From a virus: a stretch of 31,245 nt of DNA. The position numbers and the translations under genes were made by a program. The stretch is from positions 1 through 31,245 of the IMG/VR virus record IMGVR_UViG_3300034788_000077; one strand, 5' to 3'. Under the pieces are notes generated by a model. It did no database searches. It was not told where the DNA came from and saw only the letters and a list, made by a program, of their open reading frames with translations. Of this stretch, positions 7,061 to 15,245 are shown piece by piece (positions within the stretch are counted from its first letter, which is position 1; every line of letters begins with the position of its first letter).

Positions 7061-10000
7061 ATGGCAAACAAAGCACCAGCAATTAAGGTCCAGAAGGCAA
7101 AACTTTATAAGATGATTTCTTATAGGGGGACTTCTGGTGGCAAGAAGTTTACTGCCCTGAGTGCTGCTGATGAGATGGGCAAGATTGCCAAGGAGCAGGA
7201 TAAAGCATTTAAGACTATCACCTCAGGTATGAATTCCTTGGGTGCATCGATGAATGGCATTGCTATTCAAGTAGAGAAAATGACCCAAGCGATGAAAGAT
7301 CGCGTCTCTAGTAAGATTCGTGGTGATGCCATCGTTAAGAAGCAAGAGGATGCTAAAGAGAAGCAAGAGGCAGATAGAGAGAAAAAGAAAACTGCCGCAG
7401 AGAAACTAAGAGAAGCAAAGAAAAAGAGAGCTGACGACGAGGAGAATAGCGAGAAGAAAAAGAAGAAGGTCCAAGGTGAAAAGATGAAAGAATTCAAGGA
7501 GGCAGCGAAATCTGCTTTCGGTGGATTCTTTGGTGCTATTGCTAGATTCCTTGGTGGTATCTTTAAGATCTTTATTGCATTTGCTGCACTAGACTGGATC
7601 TCTAAGAATCCAGAGAAAGTCCAGAAACTTGTAGAAGGACTTGCTGCTATTGGTAAGTTTGTCTGGAATATAACGTCATTCCTAGTGGGATCAGCGTTTG
7701 ATGGACTGGTCAAATTTATGGAGAATCCCATATCCCTGAAGGGATTGTTGGGATTTGGACAGTTTCTACTGTCTGCTGCTCCTATATTCTTGGGGATTGC
7801 ATTCCTTAAGAATCCACTAGCAACAGCGAAGACTGTCGGATGGGTTGTTAGTAGTCTTGTCAAGGGTATCCTTAACATTGGCGGGGCAATTAAAGCTGGT
7901 GGTAAGCTAAAGAAATTCTTTTCGTCTAAGTTTGGTAAGGTTGCCATTGCTGGGACCGTTGGTGTTAGTGCATATCTTGGAGCGAGAGCTGCTGGTGACA
8001 GTCAGGCAGAAGCAATCGGTGCTGGTGTAGGTACTGGTGGCGGTGCTCTAGTTGGTGAGGCAATCGGTAACAAGCTTGGTGGTCCCCTTGGTGGGATGAT
8101 CGGTGGTGTTGCTGGTGGATTTGTTGGTGGTAAGGTAGGTAAAGCAGTTGGTGGATTCCTAGAGCCAATCTTTGGACCTATTCAGAAATTCTTCGGCATG
8201 GTTGGAGAGGTCTTCAACAGTGTGATGGCACCTATTAAAGAGTCCTTAGGTGGATTCTTTGAAGCACTGGGTGCTGCGATGACTGGTATACTTGACTTCG
8301 TTGAGCCACATCTACCCCTAATCAGTAAGATTCTGGGTATTGGCATTCAGGTCATGTTTGCACCATTCTTCTTAGGATTGAAGGCACTGACAGCAGTGCT
8401 AAAATTCTTTGCACCTAAGACAGATGAGGTAGATAAAGAGAAGAGTAAGTCAGGTAAGGCAAGAGGCGGTCACTTCCAGACTGCTAAGATGGTTAAGCCC
8501 AAGATGGCATCTGGCGGGACATTTAACCTGCAAGATGAGATGGCGAAGCAACTTCGCCGCACAATGAAGTTGGGTAAGGCATTTGCTCAGCTCATGCAAC
8601 TCCCATTCAAAGCATTGGGCGTTGGTATCATGACTGCCATCGGTGGTATTGGTAAAGTATTTGGTGCATTCCTCCCAGCACCTATCAGAAATATGCTGGG
8701 GTCGATGATTGCACCCCTCGCTAAGATCTTTGGCGTGCCAATGTCTGCCATTGGTGGAAGTGCTGCCTCTAACGAGGAGATGAAGGGTGAGGATAAAGGA
8801 AAGGCAGACCCGAAGACTGACGCACTGACTTGGGAAGAGAAACTCTTAGAAGCAATCGCTGGTGACAATGGCACCATTGCACTGTTTGGTAAACTATTCA
8901 AAGCAATCGTAGAGCATCCTATCTTTAAGGGTGTGAAGGCAGTTGCTAAGGGTCTCCTAGGTGCTGTTGGTAGTTTCTTTGGATTCTCTGAGGGTGGTTA
9001 TGTGCCTGGCAGGGCAATGGGTGGATGGATCTCTGGTCCTCAGTCTGGTTATCCTGTGTCACTGGATGGTGGTGCTACCACTGCATTTATTGGTCATGGC
9101 ACTGAGTGGGTTGGTATGAAGGGATTCGCAGGCGGTGGTGCATTCGTTGTGCCATTTGACACACCTGCAACTAGACAGAATCCTGGTCTCACATCACAAA
9201 GAATGGGTGAGGCAATGCGTGGTGGTTATACCATGCCTTTCGCTAAGGGTGGATTCCTCCCTATGTTTAGTGCTGGTGGTAAGTTTGATCCTAAGGCATA
9301 CGCTAAAGATTCATTCAAGGCAAGTAGAGTTGTCCTGAATGATAAGTCATACTATGTGACTTATGGTTATGAAGGTGATCCTTCTGATGCAAAGATCAGC
9401 ATCAAGAGCATGTCCAAGAGGACAAAAGCAGGATTTATGGGTATGGGTGAGCAGAGAATTGGTATTGAGCCTGGTACCGATGAATTTAATGCAGTCATGA
9501 ATTCTCCTGGTCTTAAGACTGACATTGCTAATAGGCACAAGAGTAAGGGCGATTCTAGAGGTAGGAATCACAACCCCTCTAACATCACTGAGATAAAGAT
9601 TCATCCTAAAGCGATGAAGTTTTATGAATATAATAAGAGTTATCATGCCAATAAAGACGCTGGCATGTCTAATAAAGAAGCAGCTGAGGCATCTGCTGAA
9701 GAGCATGGCACAGTAACTGAAGCAGATCGTAAGGCAGCGAGAGAGGCAGAGAAGGAAAAGAAAAAGAAAAAGGGCGATGAGCCTAAAACTGAGTCTGCAC
9801 AAGAGAGACTTGATAGACTCTTTGGTGAAGACGGTGTGCTGGCAAAAGGTCTGGGAGAGATGGGTAAAACTGTCCCAGCAGCCACTGAAACAACCAACAC
9901 CTCTGGCACTAAGGTAGAAAATGCTCAGCAGAATAAGACTGAAAGTAAGCTAGATAAACTGAAAGCATTGACTGCAGAGCGTGATGCAGCAATGCAACCT

Positions 10001-10153
10001 ATCGTCCAAGAAAGTAATGCAGCACCTATCATGGGTGGTGGAGAGAGTGAAATTATTATTCCAGGCAAAGATAAGAATGACGCTGATGAATTCCTAAACG
10101 CTAAGTTTGGGTTACTCAACGAATTCAATTCAACATATAGCAACTTCATGTAA
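7061..10153 (+). CDS. Second tape-measure-like virion protein, paralogue of the preceding gene
   Basis: The 1030-residue product repeats the N-terminal half of its neighbour: a highly charged coiled-coil-like region with long Lys/Glu runs (about 95-150), a hydrophobic helix FKIFIAFAALDWI near 167-180 followed by SKNPEKVQK, a Gly/Ala-rich stretch at about 299-370 and the shared block LEPIFGPI(Q/K)(K/R)(F/Y)FGMV. It lacks both hydrolase domains. Instead it has further amphipathic segments and a block at about 645-710 (EGGYVPGRAMGGW, SGYPVSLDGG, FIGHGTEWVG, GGGAFVVPFDTP), then a Lys/Glu-rich C-terminal region. The ends are also alike (PIVQE). It follows the first giant gene after three bases and overlaps gp27 by TAATG. 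A role in tail length measurement or membrane penetration is inferred; the exact function is unknown. Confidence 0.82.
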   Translation: MANKAPAIKVQKAKLYKMISYRGTSGGKKFTALSAADEMGKIAKEQDKAFKTITSGMNSLGASMNGIAIQVEKMTQAMKDRVSSKIRGDAIVKKQEDAKEKQEADREKKKTAAEKLREAKKKRADDEENSEKKKKKVQGEKMKEFKEAAKSAFGGFFGAIARFLGGIFKIFIAFAALDWISKNPEKVQKLVEGLAAIGKFVWNITSFLVGSAFDGLVKFMENPISLKGLLGFGQFLLSAAPIFLGIAFLKNPLATAKTVGWVVSSLVKGILNIGGAIKAGGKLKKFFSSKFGKVAIAGTVGVSAYLGARAAGDSQAEAIGAGVGTGGGALVGEAIGNKLGGPLGGMIGGVAGGFVGGKVGKAVGGFLEPIFGPIQKFFGMVGEVFNSVMAPIKESLGGFFEALGAAMTGILDFVEPHLPLISKILGIGIQVMFAPFFLGLKALTAVLKFFAPKTDEVDKEKSKSGKARGGHFQTAKMVKPKMASGGTFNLQDEMAKQLRRTMKLGKAFAQLMQLPFKALGVGIMTAIGGIGKVFGAFLPAPIRNMLGSMIAPLAKIFGVPMSAIGGSAASNEEMKGEDKGKADPKTDALTWEEKLLEAIAGDNGTIALFGKLFKAIVEHPIFKGVKAVAKGLLGAVGSFFGFSEGGYVPGRAMGGWISGPQSGYPVSLDGGATTAFIGHGTEWVGMKGFAGGGAFVVPFDTPATRQNPGLTSQRMGEAMRGGYTMPFAKGGFLPMFSAGGKFDPKAYAKDSFKASRVVLNDKSYYVTYGYEGDPSDAKISIKSMSKRTKAGFMGMGEQRIGIEPGTDEFNAVMNSPGLKTDIANRHKSKGDSRGRNHNPSNITEIKIHPKAMKFYEYNKSYHANKDAGMSNKEAAEASAEEHGTVTEADRKAAREAEKEKKKKKGDEPKTESAQERLDRLFGEDGVLAKGLGEMGKTVPAATETTNTSGTKVENAQQNKTESKLDKLKALTAERDAAMQPIVQESNAAPIMGGGESEIIIPGKDKNDADEFLNAKFGLLNEFNSTYSNFM

Positions 10154-11529
10154 TGGCAGATCAGAAGTCTAGAGAATTTCAGTGTAAGAAGATCACCATC
10201 ACAACTCTTAATGATAATGAGTTTGATGTGAAAGATCTGGTGGCAGAATTTAGGTATCTAGAGTCTATTGAAGCAGCATTTGTACGTTGTGAGATGGTAT
10301 TTGTTGACTCTATTGACTTTAACCTGAATCTACAAGGTGCTGAAAAGGTAGAGATTAACCTTGAGACTCTGGCAGCAGATGGTAAGGGTGATCTGAAACT
10401 AGAGTTGAAGGTTTATAAGATTGGTGACATCATCAAGTCTGAGAGAGGGCAGATGTATAAGGTCTACTGTTGTAGTCCTGAGATGTATAATAATGAATTG
10501 AATAAAGTCTTCAAAGCATTTGGTCCTATCGAAGAAGGTGGATCTAAAGATGTTGAGAATATCCCCAGACATGTAGTCAAGAAATATCTTAAGGCACCTA
10601 ATAAGCGTGTCAAGGAAGAAAACTTTGAGAATCATTCCAGAGTCATCGTGGTGTCTCCTAACTGGAGACCCGTGGATCTCATCTCATATATTTCAGATAA
10701 GGTTACTAGGATAACAACTGGTAAGGGTAAGGCAAAGCAATCTGGATTCTTATTCTATGAAAATCAGCGAGGATTTAATTTTAAGTCCATTGACATGCTT
10801 TGTGAGCAAGGGTTTGAGTTCCAGTATAGATATCAACAGCAGGGTCAATTAGATGAAGACGATCCTGGTTATTACAACATCGAATCGATTCAGTATCCTG
10901 ATAAGGCGAATCACCTCAGACACATGAGGATGGGCACATATAAGACGATCACCACTGGTATATGTGTGCCTATTCCAACGATGAATAACCTCACACAATC
11001 TGGAGGTAGTAATGACAAGAAAAAGTCTCCCTCAGGGACGGTATATCCTGCGAGAGAGACGGCGTTTGATTCTATCTTCGGTAGAGCGTCCACTCTAGAA
11101 AAACAACCTCCATTTAATATGCCTGAGGAAGTTTCTGGAGAAGGGGCATCGCCTACCAGACAGAAGATGCGAGTCATTCCAGCACTTGCACACCAACAGG
11201 GTGATGAAAAGACAGGGACTCCAAAAGGAGATCCTGACAATGGTACGCAAGCATTTGACACTCTAGCAGTTGCAGAATATGCCGCCGCTAGGTATAATTT
11301 AATGAAGGCTATTCAGCTAACTATTACTGTACCTGGAAACACTGCACTCTGTGCAGGAGACGTAATCAAACTGATTATTCCTGGATCTCAGGAAGAAGGT
11401 AAGAGAGTCGAAAGAGATAAGAAATTCAGTGGGAAATATCTTATTGCTGCCCACACTTTTTCTTACAATTCCAAAGGTTGTACATCTGAATTCCTTTTAA
11501 TTAGAGATTCCATCCCAAAAGCAAAGTAA
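10153..11529 (+). CDS. gp27: Baseplate hub protein, gp27-like
   Basis: The 458-residue product has features of gp27-type hub proteins, which form the trimeric ring joining the gp5 spike to the tail tube. It opens with REFQCKKITITTLNDNEFDV and DLVAEFRYLESIEAAFVRCE, the usual first tube-like beta domain of hub proteins. HSRVIVVSPNWRPVDLISYI and GFLFYENQRGFNFKSIDML form the middle, and the end has GNTALCAGDVIKLIIPG and FSGKYLIAAHTFSY, common to gpD/gp27 hub folds. T4 gp27 is 391 aa, so this is longer, with an inserted Pro/Gly-rich stretch near 290-370. Position between the tape-measure-like genes and the gp5-like spike supports the call. The gene starts inside the upstream stop codon and ends one base before cp12. 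Confidence 0.75.
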   Translation: MADQKSREFQCKKITITTLNDNEFDVKDLVAEFRYLESIEAAFVRCEMVFVDSIDFNLNLQGAEKVEINLETLAADGKGDLKLELKVYKIGDIIKSERGQMYKVYCCSPEMYNNELNKVFKAFGPIEEGGSKDVENIPRHVVKKYLKAPNKRVKEENFENHSRVIVVSPNWRPVDLISYISDKVTRITTGKGKAKQSGFLFYENQRGFNFKSIDMLCEQGFEFQYRYQQQGQLDEDDPGYYNIESIQYPDKANHLRHMRMGTYKTITTGICVPIPTMNNLTQSGGSNDKKKSPSGTVYPARETAFDSIFGRASTLEKQPPFNMPEEVSGEGASPTRQKMRVIPALAHQQGDEKTGTPKGDPDNGTQAFDTLAVAEYAAARYNLMKAIQLTITVPGNTALCAGDVIKLIIPGSQEEGKRVERDKKFSGKYLIAAHTFSYNSKGCTSEFLLIRDSIPKAK

Positions 11530-11530
11530 C

Positions 11531-11758
11531 ATGGAAAACATCGAATCACACATCAAGAAGGACAAAGAAATTCTTGATAATCCTAACACAAATCCTCAGA
11601 TGCGTCGTCACATCGAAGGCGAATTGCATGATCTAGAGGAATATGTCGAGCATCACAAGAAAGAGATTGAGGCAGGAGATCATCACGATCCTACATATCT
11701 CGAGCTCTACTGCGATCAAAACCCTTCAGAGCCTGAGTGTCTAGTCTACGAGGATTGA
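11531..11758 (+). CDS. cp12: CP12-like Calvin cycle regulatory protein
   Basis: The 75-residue, highly charged product ends LELYCDQNPSEPECLVYED, the diagnostic C-terminal loop of CP12 (C61 and C70 with eight residues between, then the VYED end). Upstream, HIEGELHDLEEYVEHHKK fits the helical AWD-VEEL core region. CP12 is an intrinsically disordered redox switch that scaffolds glyceraldehyde-3-phosphate dehydrogenase and phosphoribulokinase into an inactive complex and so lowers Calvin cycle flux. Phage copies are thought to favour the pentose phosphate pathway and NADPH for nucleotide synthesis. The N-terminal cysteine pair of plant CP12 is absent; C61 and C70 are the only cysteines. The gene begins one base after the gp27 stop, so it is likely co-transcribed with the hub gene, an unusual place for a metabolic gene. 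Confidence 0.9.
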   Translation: MENIESHIKKDKEILDNPNTNPQMRRHIEGELHDLEEYVEHHKKEIEAGDHHDPTYLELYCDQNPSEPECLVYED

Positions 11759-11783
11759 CAAACCTCGCATAAATTATTATAAT
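11755..11783 (+). promoter_or_regulatory. Sigma-70 consensus promoter for cpeT
   Basis: TTGACA (11755-11760) and TATAAT (11778-11783) are both perfect and separated by exactly 17 bases. Transcription would start near 11790, leaving a leader of about 12 bases before the cpeT ATG. The -35 box overlaps the cp12 stop codon. A host-RNA-polymerase promoter implies early expression. Confidence 0.75.
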
Positions 11784-11801
11784 AACCATGTAAGGGTTGA
11801 G

Positions 11802-12263
11802 ATGAATAACTTTGAAGAGCTCTTATATGGGCATTATCGTAATAGGTTGCAGGCGCAGTCAAATCCAGCACAGTGGCCACAGATAGATATCAGGATTTGG
11901 AGGACACAATCAGGTGTCTTTGAATCCAAATCCTGGTACAAATATCAAGGAGAGAAGTCTCCTTATAACTGGTTGAGGTATAAGATTACTGATATTACCG
12001 AAACCACTGTCAAGACAGATATTTTTAATATTCTTAAACAAGAGGATAGTTGTCCTTTTGTATGGACTTGGGACGGTAGATGGTGGACAGGTGTCCCTGA
12101 TGACTGGTGTCAAGTCGGAAAGTATTTGGTTAAATCCCGTATCAGATTTGATGGACTGGACTATAGGTCTATGGATCAGGGTTGGGATACAGAAACAGAT
12201 CAACAAGCGTGGGGTAAACCTGAAGAAGAAGGTGAGTTTCTCTTCACCTTGCTTGATAAATAA
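11802..12263 (+). CDS. cpeT: CpeT/CpcT-like phycobiliprotein lyase family protein
   Basis: The 153-residue product follows the CpeT/CpcT (T-type bilin lyase) pattern: YGHYRNRLQAQSNPAQW near the N-terminus (the NRxQA...NP signature), IDIRIW, WYKYQGEKSPYNWLRYKI, a central CPFVWTWDGRWWTG, then IRFDGLDYRSMDQGWDTETD and QQAWGKPEEEGEFLF, the conserved Met/Leu-Asp-(Q/R)-G-(W/M)-D and WG...G.F.F blocks. T-type lyases attach or chaperone bilins on phycobiliproteins inside the cell. Phage versions are shorter than the roughly 200-residue host enzymes, and whether they are catalytic is uncertain. The gene has its own sigma-70 promoter (11755-11783) and an AGGG ribosome site about 7 bases before the ATG. 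It lies between gp27/cp12 and the gp5-like spike. Confidence 0.85.
   Translation: MNNFEELLYGHYRNRLQAQSNPAQWPQIDIRIWRTQSGVFESKSWYKYQGEKSPYNWLRYKITDITETTVKTDIFNILKQEDSCPFVWTWDGRWWTGVPDDWCQVGKYLVKSRIRFDGLDYRSMDQGWDTETDQQAWGKPEEEGEFLFTLLDK
12256..12262 (+). promoter_or_regulatory. Late promoter before the gp5-like gene
   Basis: ATAAATA overlaps the cpeT stop codon (TAA at 12261-12263) and lies 22 bases before the gp5-like ATG. It restores late transcription after the early-type cpeT unit. Confidence 0.5.
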
Positions 12264-12284
12264 TCACACGGAATTATTATTCAA

Positions 12285-15020
12285 ATGAGAGAGCGTACTG
12301 ACTACTTAGGTAGAGACGGATACACCTGGTGGATCGGGGAAGTTGAGAATATCAAAGACCCCTCCAAACTGGGTCGGGTCCAAGTGCGTATTCTCGGTTG
12401 GTATACTGGTCATAAAGCAAAACAAGCATACACCAAGGAAATGCCTACTAAGGTATTGCCATGGGCACAGGTATTGCTGCCATGTGATAAGGCACAGACA
12501 GGATCTACAGGATCAACCTCCGAGTTGCAACCTGGCGCATGGGTCATGGGATTCTTCCTTGACGGTGATGAGGCACAGTTGCCTATTGTCATGGGTGCAT
12601 TCCGTGGTTTCCAGACAAAAGAAGATCCGTCAAAGAAAACAACTGCTGCTGATGGCACAGTTGCAGAGGAGAAAGCGACGAATACTCCTCAGAAAAAAGA
12701 TTTGGCAGGGAATGAGAGGAATGACGGTCACCCCTTCCCTAAGAGACAAGCAACTACACCTCCAGATCCCGCTGGTAGCGGTATGGAAGAGTCTCGTGGT
12801 GCTATCTCCACTGCTGAAGAAACTCTACCTGGCAATGCTGTTACTAACCCAGCAAAACCTCCAGTCCAAGCACAGTCTATTGCAGACGGTGTTGCTGGTG
12901 CAGGTGGCGAAGGATTTAAGATTGACCTAGAGCGTCAGCTCACTGAGCTCGGCAACATGGCAGCGACCCTTGGATCTGGTCCTGGTGGATTCATCTCTCT
13001 TGCAACTGGTAAGAAGATTGCAGGTGATAAGGTGATGGAGCACATGGGTAAGATCATGAATTTCCTCGCTGGTGGTATTGCTGGTATTCTGGCACCATTG
13101 AAGGAAATGCTTGCCAAACTCATTGCTGAGGTGGTGGGTGCTATTGTTAAAATTATCTCTAGTTTCGTGCCTCTGGTTGTGATCAACACAATCATGATGT
13201 TTCTTGAGATGATCTTTGATATCTTCTGTATGAAGAAACCGATGTGGTTGGGGCTAGTGCAAGCCGCAATATCGGATGTCTCTGCGTTCGCTAATAATAT
13301 AGCGACGCAGATTGTAGATAAGATTGCTGATAAACTTAAGGGTGTTGATGCTGCTGTTAAGGGTGTTACTAACCGCGTCCTTAGTGGTATCACCAATACA
13401 ATGAATCGCGTCAAAGATATCGCTGGTGATGTGATTGCTGCTGTTGATATGGCAAAAGGTATCGCTGGTGCAGCAAGAAGTCTTGGTAAGACTGTGCAGA
13501 TGATCTTTGAGTTTGACTTCACCAGTCTTGATTGGGCAGGTTTGATCAAACTTCTGTTTGCTCTCTTGCAGATGTTCTTCAAGAAAGATTGCGGGAGGAA
13601 AATTAAACGACCGAAGTCTAAACGGTGGTATCCGTTGATCGGGACCACTGAGTGTGATAACGTCCATGAAGCAATCGTTGGCACACCATTTGCAGACTAT
13701 CAGGGTGGTATCTCTGGTAATAAGGGTGGTAGTTTCATCGATAAGATGTTTACTGCTATTGATACAGATCTCATGGAGGTGGTTACTCATCTCAATGGTG
13801 CTAAAGATATCAATGATGCAACGCCAGGCGTTGAGAAGCAGATTAAACAGGGTCCTGGCGGTGTCTCTACATTCCAAGATGCCCATGGTAACGAGCATAA
13901 GAATGTCCCTAACAATGAGACTAAGATCATTGCTAAGGACAAGTGTGAGACCATTAAAGGTAACTATGTGCTGACTGTTGAAGGTGACTTCTATCTGAAG
14001 GTCATGGGTAACTATCACGAAGAAGTGACAGGTGCTAAGAATGACAACGCTTCTCAAGGTCCACAGGCAAAGTCTGAGGGTAAGACCAAGAATCCTGACA
14101 AGGATGATGCTAAGACAGATCTAGATGCTCAGAGTCAGAAGGTTGTTGATAGGACTGAGAATAAGAAAACTAAGATTGCTAAAGAAGGCACAGATGTGAC
14201 TGCAAGTCTTAATGTTGGTGGTGCTGATAAGTCTTCCACTAAGAAGAAAGACAAGAAGCAGGACATGATTAACATGGTCCACATCAAACAGACTGAGCGT
14301 GACCAATACTTTAAGGCATTGCCTGGTGGTCATTTCTATCCTGTTGATGAGATTCCATATCATCCTGAAGCAGACCATCACGGTAGAGTGCCTTGGGGTA
14401 GTCAACTATCAGGTAAGTTGGAAGACAAGAAGGAGCAGAAGTCTGGATCTCGTAAAGAAGGTGATCATGAGATTGCATACACTGGTGACGTTAGTATTCA
14501 GGGTGCAAAGGTTAAGATCACTGGTATCAACTCGATTGCATTTAACTCTCAGACTATCAAGACTGAAGCAAATACGATTGAAAACGTTGCCTCTGGTGAG
14601 ATCACTAACGAAGCAAACTGGATCTCCTCTTTCCTCAACAGTGGTAGATTTGAGATCGTTGCAGTATTCAATCCACTGAAAGCACTGTCTGGTCAATTCA
14701 CCTTTGTTTGTGGTGCTATCGTTGATATCACTACTGACCTACCTATTCCTGGTCTCGCACCACCTACACAGACTAGAATCTGTCTGGGTACATCGATGCC
14801 TGCCTCAATGAATGATATCCTTATGGGATCAGCAGCAGGTGTCCACTCAACCTTCATCGCATCTCCTACTGGTGTGATTGCTGAGTTTGTGCCTACGGGT
14901 GCCCTGTTGAATCAGGTTGCAACTGGTCTGATCCACACTGGTGTCGGCACTGGTTACATGGCAACTGGTTGCGGTCTCGGACCTCATCAGGTCTATGGCT
15001 TGCCATTGCTGCTGAATTGA
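12285..15020 (+). CDS. gp5: Baseplate central spike, gp5-like, without visible lysozyme domain
   Basis: The 911-residue product begins with a gp5-type OB-fold domain: DYLGRDGYTWWIGEVENIKD, GRVQVRILGW, LPWAQVLLP, GAWVMGFFLDGDEAQLPIVM and GAFRG (about 1-110). In T4 a lysozyme domain follows, but no T4-lysozyme motif is visible here. Instead there is a Pro/Thr linker, then a strongly hydrophobic or amphipathic stretch (about 254-325, with GGIAGILAPLKEM and VVINTIMMFLEMIFDIFC), more amphipathic helices to about 420, and from about 545 the GxxxxxVxGxxxxxV pattern of the gp5 beta-helix (KGNYVLTVEGDFYLKVMGNY), continuing from about 735 as INSIAFNSQTIKTEAN and ending in Gly/Ala-rich beta segments. 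It should form the trimeric puncturing needle on gp27. At 911 aa it is much longer than T4 gp5 (575 aa). No Shine-Dalgarno is visible before the ATG. Confidence 0.85.
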   Translation: MRERTDYLGRDGYTWWIGEVENIKDPSKLGRVQVRILGWYTGHKAKQAYTKEMPTKVLPWAQVLLPCDKAQTGSTGSTSELQPGAWVMGFFLDGDEAQLPIVMGAFRGFQTKEDPSKKTTAADGTVAEEKATNTPQKKDLAGNERNDGHPFPKRQATTPPDPAGSGMEESRGAISTAEETLPGNAVTNPAKPPVQAQSIADGVAGAGGEGFKIDLERQLTELGNMAATLGSGPGGFISLATGKKIAGDKVMEHMGKIMNFLAGGIAGILAPLKEMLAKLIAEVVGAIVKIISSFVPLVVINTIMMFLEMIFDIFCMKKPMWLGLVQAAISDVSAFANNIATQIVDKIADKLKGVDAAVKGVTNRVLSGITNTMNRVKDIAGDVIAAVDMAKGIAGAARSLGKTVQMIFEFDFTSLDWAGLIKLLFALLQMFFKKDCGRKIKRPKSKRWYPLIGTTECDNVHEAIVGTPFADYQGGISGNKGGSFIDKMFTAIDTDLMEVVTHLNGAKDINDATPGVEKQIKQGPGGVSTFQDAHGNEHKNVPNNETKIIAKDKCETIKGNYVLTVEGDFYLKVMGNYHEEVTGAKNDNASQGPQAKSEGKTKNPDKDDAKTDLDAQSQKVVDRTENKKTKIAKEGTDVTASLNVGGADKSSTKKKDKKQDMINMVHIKQTERDQYFKALPGGHFYPVDEIPYHPEADHHGRVPWGSQLSGKLEDKKEQKSGSRKEGDHEIAYTGDVSIQGAKVKITGINSIAFNSQTIKTEANTIENVASGEITNEANWISSFLNSGRFEIVAVFNPLKALSGQFTFVCGAIVDITTDLPIPGLAPPTQTRICLGTSMPASMNDILMGSAAGVHSTFIASPTGVIAEFVPTGALLNQVATGLIHTGVGTGYMATGCGLGPHQVYGLPLLLN

Positions 15021-15028
15021 TGTATGAT
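15000..15028 (+). promoter_or_regulatory. Sigma-70-like promoter for the small-ORF cluster
   Basis: TTGCCA (15000-15005), a 17-base spacer and TATGAT (15023-15028) each match the sigma-70 consensus at five of six positions. The promoter overlaps the end of the gp5-like gene. Predicted transcription start is near 15035, inside the hairpin described next. Confidence 0.5.
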
Positions 15029-15030
15029 AC

Positions 15031-15052
15031 GGGGGTCTACATCATGATCCCC
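15031..15052 (+). other. Leader hairpin just before the 15054 start codon
   Basis: GGGGGTC (15031-15037) pairs with GATCCCC (15046-15052) over seven positions, with one G-U pair and an 8-base loop. The ATG of the next gene follows after one base. No T-run follows, so it is not a typical intrinsic terminator. It may control translation or protect the mRNA 5' end. Confidence 0.5.
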
Positions 15053-15053
15053 A

Positions 15054-15245
15054 ATGACGGAATCCACCTACCTTGAGCATATCTGGGTTAACATCACTCA
15101 ACGCACAGTCAAAATCCTTGACAACGAAGGAGTTGACGAAGTAATCACATGGAAGTTTGATGAAGAGGGTGCTGAGGGATTCCATGAGACAATCGTTGAA
15201 TTCAACAAAAACATTCCTGAAGATTTAATTACATACCTCGCATGA
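15054..15245 (+). CDS. Small acidic hypothetical protein
   Basis: A 63-residue acidic protein (MTESTYLEHIWVNITQRTVK...) with two short beta-type segments, WVNITQRTVKILDNEG and EVITWKFDEEGAEGFHET. There is no signal peptide, membrane segment or known motif. It is the first gene after the candidate sigma-70 promoter at 15000-15028 and its ATG abuts a hairpin that buries the only G-rich ribosome-site-like sequence. It overlaps the next gene by ATGA, implying coupled translation. Small acidic proteins from host-type promoters in phages are often host-takeover factors, but that is only an inference here. Function unknown. Confidence 0.7.
   Translation: MTESTYLEHIWVNITQRTVKILDNEGVDEVITWKFDEEGAEGFHETIVEFNKNIPEDLITYLA

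Noticed and set aside
7267-7947. 226-codon minus-strand ORF
   Set aside because: It mirrors the Lys/Glu-rich part of the second giant gene and is a Phe/Ser/Leu-rich shadow of its codon use.
12935-14057. Two long minus-strand ORFs (249 and 267 codons)
   Set aside because: They are antisense to the gp5-like gene in different frames and show no domain-like sequence or plausible start signals.
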